A program made the position numbers and the translations under genes. This document shows positions 60,710 to 64,000 of a DNA stretch of 64,000 nt, piece after piece. Each line of letters begins with the position of its first letter. The stretch's first letter is position 1. Under the pieces are notes generated by a model. That model was not told the origin of the DNA. It ran no database searches and was given only the letters and a program-made list of their open reading frames with translations. Where the stretch lies: positions 1,736,001 to 1,800,000 of the forward strand of contig NZ_FXEG02000002.1 in NCBI RefSeq assembly GCF_900176255.2, written 5' to 3'. The DNA comes from Mycobacterium ahvazicum. GTDB lineage: Bacteria > Actinomycetota > Actinomycetes > Mycobacteriales > Mycobacteriaceae.

Positions 60710-62098
60710 ATGAAGCGGCTTTCGAGCGTTGATGCGGCATTTTGGTCTGCGGAAACTGCGGGCTGGCATATGCATGTCGGTGCCCTGGCGCTGTGCGATC
60801 CCAGCGGTGCACCGGAGTACAGCTTTCAGCGCCTCCGGGAATTGCTGATCGAGCGGCTGACCGAACTGCCGCAGTTGCGCTGGCGGGTCACCGGAGCGCC
60901 GCTCGGGCTGGACCGGCCGTGGTTCGTCGAAGACGAGGACCTCGACGTCGACTTCCATCTCCGCCGTATCGCGGTTCCGGCTCCCGGCGGTCGCCGCGAG
61001 CTGGAGGAACTGGTCGGCCGGCTGATGTCCTACAAGCTGGACCGGGCGCGGCCGCTGTGGGAGCTGTGGGTAATCGAGGGCGTCGAGGGCGGCCGGGTCG
61101 CGACGCTGACCAAGATGCACCACGCGATCGTCGACGGCGTCTCCGGCGCCGGGCTGGGTGAAATCCTGTTGGACGTCACGCCGGAACCCCGCCCGCCGCA
61201 ACACGAGACGGTGGGGTCGCTGGTCGGCGCCAAGATTCCGGGAATCGAGCGGCGGGCGGTGGGCGCGCTGATCAACGTCGGCGTCAAAACGCCGTTCCGG
61301 ATCGCGCGACTGGTGGAGCAGACGGTGCGCCAGCAGGTTGCCGCGCTGGGTCTGACCAGCAGGCCGCCGCGGTTCTTCGAGGCGCCCAAGACCCGGTTCA
61401 ACGCACCCGTCTCGCCGCACCGGCGGGTCACCGGCGCCCGTGTCGAGCTGGCCCGTGCCAAGGCGGTCAAGGATGCCTACGGCGTCAAGCTCAACGACGT
61501 CGTGCTGGCGCTGGTGGCCGGCGCCGCCCGCGAATATCTACAGAAACGCGGTGAGCTGCCGGGCAAACCGCTGATCGCCCAGATCCCGGTCTCCACCCGC
61601 ACCGACGCGGATAAGGACGACGTCGGCAACAAGATCAGCTCGATGACGGCATCGCTTGCCACCGACATCGATGATCCCGCCGAGCGGTTGCGGGCCATCC
61701 ACGAAAGCACGCAGAGCGCCAAGGAAATGGCCGAGGCGCTGTCGGCGCATCAGATCATGGGGCTCACCGAGACGACCCCGCCCGGCCTGTTGCAGCTGGC
61801 CGCGCGCGCGTACACGGCCACCGGTCTGTCGCGAAACCTGGCTCCGCTCAACCTGGTCGTGTCGAATGTTCCCGGTCCACCGATGCCGCTGTACATGGCC
61901 GGTGCGAAGCTGCAATCGCTGGTGCCGCTCGGCCCGCCGGTGATGGACATCGCGCTCAACATCACCTGCTTCTCCTACACGGACTACCTGGACTTCGGTT
62001 TCGTGACGACGCCGGAGGTGGCCAACGACATCGACGACATGGCCGATGCGATCGAACCGGCGCTGACCGAACTCGAGAAAGCGATCGACCGGGGCTAG
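60710..62098 (+). CDS. Wax ester synthase / diacylglycerol acyltransferase (Rv1425-like)
   Basis: A 462-residue acyltransferase. The catalytic H137-H-A-I-V-D-G motif matches HHxxxDG. N-terminal [16 protein letters not shown] and C-terminal [21 protein letters not shown] are typical of the mycobacterial family that makes triacylglycerol or wax esters as storage lipid. Its TAG overlaps the lipO stop in CTAG (62095-62098). Confidence 0.94.
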   Translation: MKRLSSVDAAFWSAETAGWHMHVGALALCDPSGAPEYSFQRLRELLIERLTELPQLRWRVTGAPLGLDRPWFVEDEDLDVDFHLRRIAVPAPGGRRELEELVGRLMSYKLDRARPLWELWVIEGVEGGRVATLTKMHHAIVDGVSGAGLGEILLDVTPEPRPPQHETVGSLVGAKIPGIERRAVGALINVGVKTPFRIARLVEQTVRQQVAALGLTSRPPRFFEAPKTRFNAPVSPHRRVTGARVELARAKAVKDAYGVKLNDVVLALVAGAAREYLQKRGELPGKPLIAQIPVSTRTDADKDDVGNKISSMTASLATDIDDPAERLRAIHESTQSAKEMAEALSAHQIMGLTETTPPGLLQLAARAYTATGLSRNLAPLNLVVSNVPGPPMPLYMAGAKLQSLVPLGPPVMDIALNITCFSYTDYLDFGFVTTPEVANDIDDMADAIEPALTELEKAIDRG

Positions 62099-63351
62099 TC
62101 GCGGGGTAGGTAGGTGGTCGCGTACACCCAGGACAGGAACCGCGCCACGGCCTCGGCCGACTTGTGCGCTCGCGGGGAACCGAAGATGTCGAAAGCGTGC
62201 TGGGCGTTGGGTAATTCGGCGTAGGCGACGGGTGACTTCGACACCGCCCGTAGCTCCTCGACGAACTCGCGTGATTCGGCCACCGGGATGAGCGAGTCGT
62301 CGGTGCCGTGCAGCACGAAAAACGGTGGTGCGTCGGCCCGTACGTACCGGATCGGTGACGCATCGAAATAGATGTGCGAGTGGGTGCTGAGTTTGCGCTT
62401 GACCACCAATCTTTCCAGCACCTCGACGAACTCGGCGCGCCCGGGCTCCTCGGTGGAGTACCAGTCGTAACGTCCATAGAACGGCACCGCGGCTGCCACC
62501 GACGTGTCGGCATCCTCGAAGCCGGGCTGGAACTTGGGATCGTTCGGAGTCAGGGCCGCCAGCGCCGACAGGTGGCCGCCGGCCGAACCGCCGCTGATGG
62601 CAACGAAATTCGGGTCGCCACCATAGGCTGCGATGTTCTCCTTGACCCATGCCAATGCGCGCTTGACGTCGACGATATGGTCGGGCCACGTGTACCGGGG
62701 AGCGACGCGGTAGTTCATCGACACGCAGATCCAGCCGCGCGAAACCAGGTGACTCATCAAGGGATACGCCTGCGGGCGGCGCCACCCGATCATCCATGCG
62801 CCGCCGGGCACCTGCAGCAGCACCGGCGCCTTGCCGTCGCGCGGCAGGTCGCGGCGGCGCCAGACGTCGGCCAGGTTGGAGCGTCCGTGCGGGCCGTAGC
62901 GCACGATGTTCTCTTTCTCCACGAAGCGTCGTCGCGCCCCGGTGGTGCGCAGGGGCGGGTTGCGCCGCCCCCGGCGGGTGGGCTCGGCGGGCAATGCTTT
63001 GAGTTCTTCGGTGTAGTCGGGACCGAGCTGGTCGGTCAGGCTGGACTCCAGCACCGGGCCCGGCGTAGTGGCACCCCGGTAGCCGATCACTGCCAGGATC
63101 GCCCAGGACGCGGCCGTCAACGCCAGCGCCGCTTTGCCTTTCGGTCCGGCGAAGTCTCCCCGGCGGGCGCGCCGCGCGGCATCCAGCATGGAGGCGCCGG
63201 CGTACAGGCCGGGCACCTCCGAGGTCGGCCAGCCGAACCAGAACACCGCGATCGAGGCGTAGGGATTGCGGCTGACCGGATGGAACCCGTTGGCGGCGTT
63301 GAGCAGCTCGACGGCCGCGCGCAGCAGCGGCCTTTTCTTGAAGACGCGCAT
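62095..63351 (-). CDS. lipO: Alpha/beta hydrolase esterase LipO (Rv1426c-like)
   Basis: A 418-residue esterase. The first 100 residues include a hydrophobic segment ([17 protein letters not shown]) that may anchor it to the membrane. The catalytic domain has [14 protein letters not shown] as oxyanion region, [16 protein letters not shown] with the nucleophile Ser, [16 protein letters not shown] with the Asp, and [11 protein letters not shown] with the His. It shares one base with the fadD12 stop (TGATG), so the two are co-transcribed. Confidence 0.92.
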   Translation of the reverse strand: MRVFKKRPLLRAAVELLNAANGFHPVSRNPYASIAVFWFGWPTSEVPGLYAGASMLDAARRARRGDFAGPKGKAALALTAASWAILAVIGYRGATTPGPVLESSLTDQLGPDYTEELKALPAEPTRRGRRNPPLRTTGARRRFVEKENIVRYGPHGRSNLADVWRRRDLPRDGKAPVLLQVPGGAWMIGWRRPQAYPLMSHLVSRGWICVSMNYRVAPRYTWPDHIVDVKRALAWVKENIAAYGGDPNFVAISGGSAGGHLSALAALTPNDPKFQPGFEDADTSVAAAVPFYGRYDWYSTEEPGRAEFVEVLERLVVKRKLSTHSHIYFDASPIRYVRADAPPFFVLHGTDDSLIPVAESREFVEELRAVSKSPVAYAELPNAQHAFDIFGSPRAHKSAEAVARFLSWVYATTYLPRD

Positions 63352-64000
63352 CAGCCCCCCGTCCGTGATTGCAGTTCGGTCCGCAGGATTTTGCCGGTGC
63401 TGCCGCGGGGCAGCTCGTCGAGAATCGAAATCTCACGTGGCACTTTGTAGTTGGCGAGGTTGTCGCGAACGTGTTGTTTGAGCGTCTCGGGCGTGGCGGC
63501 CGAGCCGGGGCTCAGCACAACGAACGCCGCCAGTCGCTGGCCGTACTGCTCATCGTCCACGCCGATCACCGCGGCCTCGGCCACTTCCGGGTGCGCGGCA
63601 AGGGTTTTCTCCACCTCGATCGGGTAAATGTTCTCGCCGCCGGACACGATCATCTCGTCGTCACGGCCGACAACGAACAGCCGCCCGGCCTCGTCGAGAT
63701 AGCCGACGTCGCCCGACGACATGAAGCCGGCGTGGAAAGCTTTTCCTTTGCCGGTCGAGCCCTCCGTGTAGCCGTCGAACTGGGTGTCGTTGCGCACGTA
63801 GATGGTGCCGACCTCGCCGGTGGGCAGCTCATTGAATTCCGGGTCCAGGATCCGGATCTCGGTTCCGCCGGCCGGCTTGCCCGCGGTGTCGGGCGCGGCG
63901 CGCAGGTCCGCCGGTGTGGCCGTCGCGATCATGCCCGCCTCGGTCGCGTTGTAGTTGTTGTAGATCACGTCGCCGAACTGATCCATGAACGCGGTGACCA
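63351..64000 (-). CDS. fadD12: Acyl-CoA synthetase FadD12, C-terminal part (runs off the window)
   Basis: The last 216 residues or so of an AMP-forming acyl-CoA ligase are present; the frame is still open at the right edge. Visible motifs are YNNYNATEAG (adenylate-binding), GDVGYLDEAGRLFVVGRDDEMI (hinge), GGENIYPIEVEKTL, and the catalytic Lys in ELPRGSTGKILRTEL. It activates fatty acids to acyl-CoA. Position and partner lipO match Rv1427c. Confidence 0.9.
   Translation of the reverse strand, partial: VTAFMDQFGDVIYNNYNATEAGMIATATPADLRAAPDTAGKPAGGTEIRILDPEFNELPTGEVGTIYVRNDTQFDGYTEGSTGKGKAFHAGFMSSGDVGYLDEAGRLFVVGRDDEMIVSGGENIYPIEVEKTLAAHPEVAEAAVIGVDDEQYGQRLAAFVVLSPGSAATPETLKQHVRDNLANYKVPREISILDELPRGSTGKILRTELQSRTGG

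Overview
The window comes from a high-GC actinobacterium, almost certainly a slow-growing nontuberculous Mycobacterium. It carries mIHF, an MmpS/MmpL pair, the LprG/P55 lipid-export pair, a WS/DGAT acyltransferase, a FadD-type ligase, WhiA, a PriA without helicase motifs, and a haemophore-like secreted protein. From about 19.4 kb to the right edge the gene order follows, from memory, M. tuberculosis Rv1379 to Rv1427c. The differences are the loss of PE15/PPE20 between pyrF and mihF, of the Rv1394c-Rv1398c block, and of Rv1403c, Rv1419 and Rv1424c, plus an inserted oxidoreductase block after metK. There are no tRNA or rRNA genes, transposases, prophage genes or CRISPR arrays.

Left third (1-19.4 kb), accessory. 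A truncated reading frame at the edge is followed by a large PLP amino-acid decarboxylase and a small winged-helix-like gene. Next comes a six-gene, mostly ATGA-coupled operon (3874-10563). It encodes a GntR/UTRA regulator, a 2[4Fe-4S] ferredoxin, a lipoprotein substrate-binding protein with a NosL-like tail, an ABC permease, an ABC ATPase, and an AprA/FrdA-like flavoprotein fused to a HEAT-repeat domain. This operon is the best candidate for an undescribed system: regulated import of a small anion followed by an iron-sulfur/flavin redox step. Then come a GNAT acetyltransferase, a serine beta-lactamase-like esterase, a tandem DUF6065 pair, a secreted CBM2 protein like Rv1987, and an operon of an unknown gene with mmpS and mmpL.

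Middle (19.4-32.7 kb), core. The pyrimidine operon pyrR-pyrB-pyrC-(membrane gene)-carA-carB-pyrF is tightly coupled and preceded by a recognisable PyrR-binding RNA hairpin. mihF, gmk, rpoZ, coaBC and metK follow.

32.7-43.8 kb. A PPOX-like flavoprotein, a dual-domain Lrp regulator divergent from an SDR plus luciferase-like oxidoreductase pair, a Baeyer-Villiger monooxygenase with two HSL-type lipases, a YhhN/TMEM86 membrane protein, priA, and a MarR regulator with a methyltransferase. The MarR gene and the methyltransferase share a similar candidate operator.

43.9-64 kb, core. fmt-rsmB-rpe-ribD, the opposing lprG-p55 pair, the remaining riboflavin genes (ribE, ribBA, ribH) with small exported proteins, uvrC-rapZ-cuvA-whiA, a WS/DGAT, lipO, and the C-terminal part of fadD12 running off the edge.
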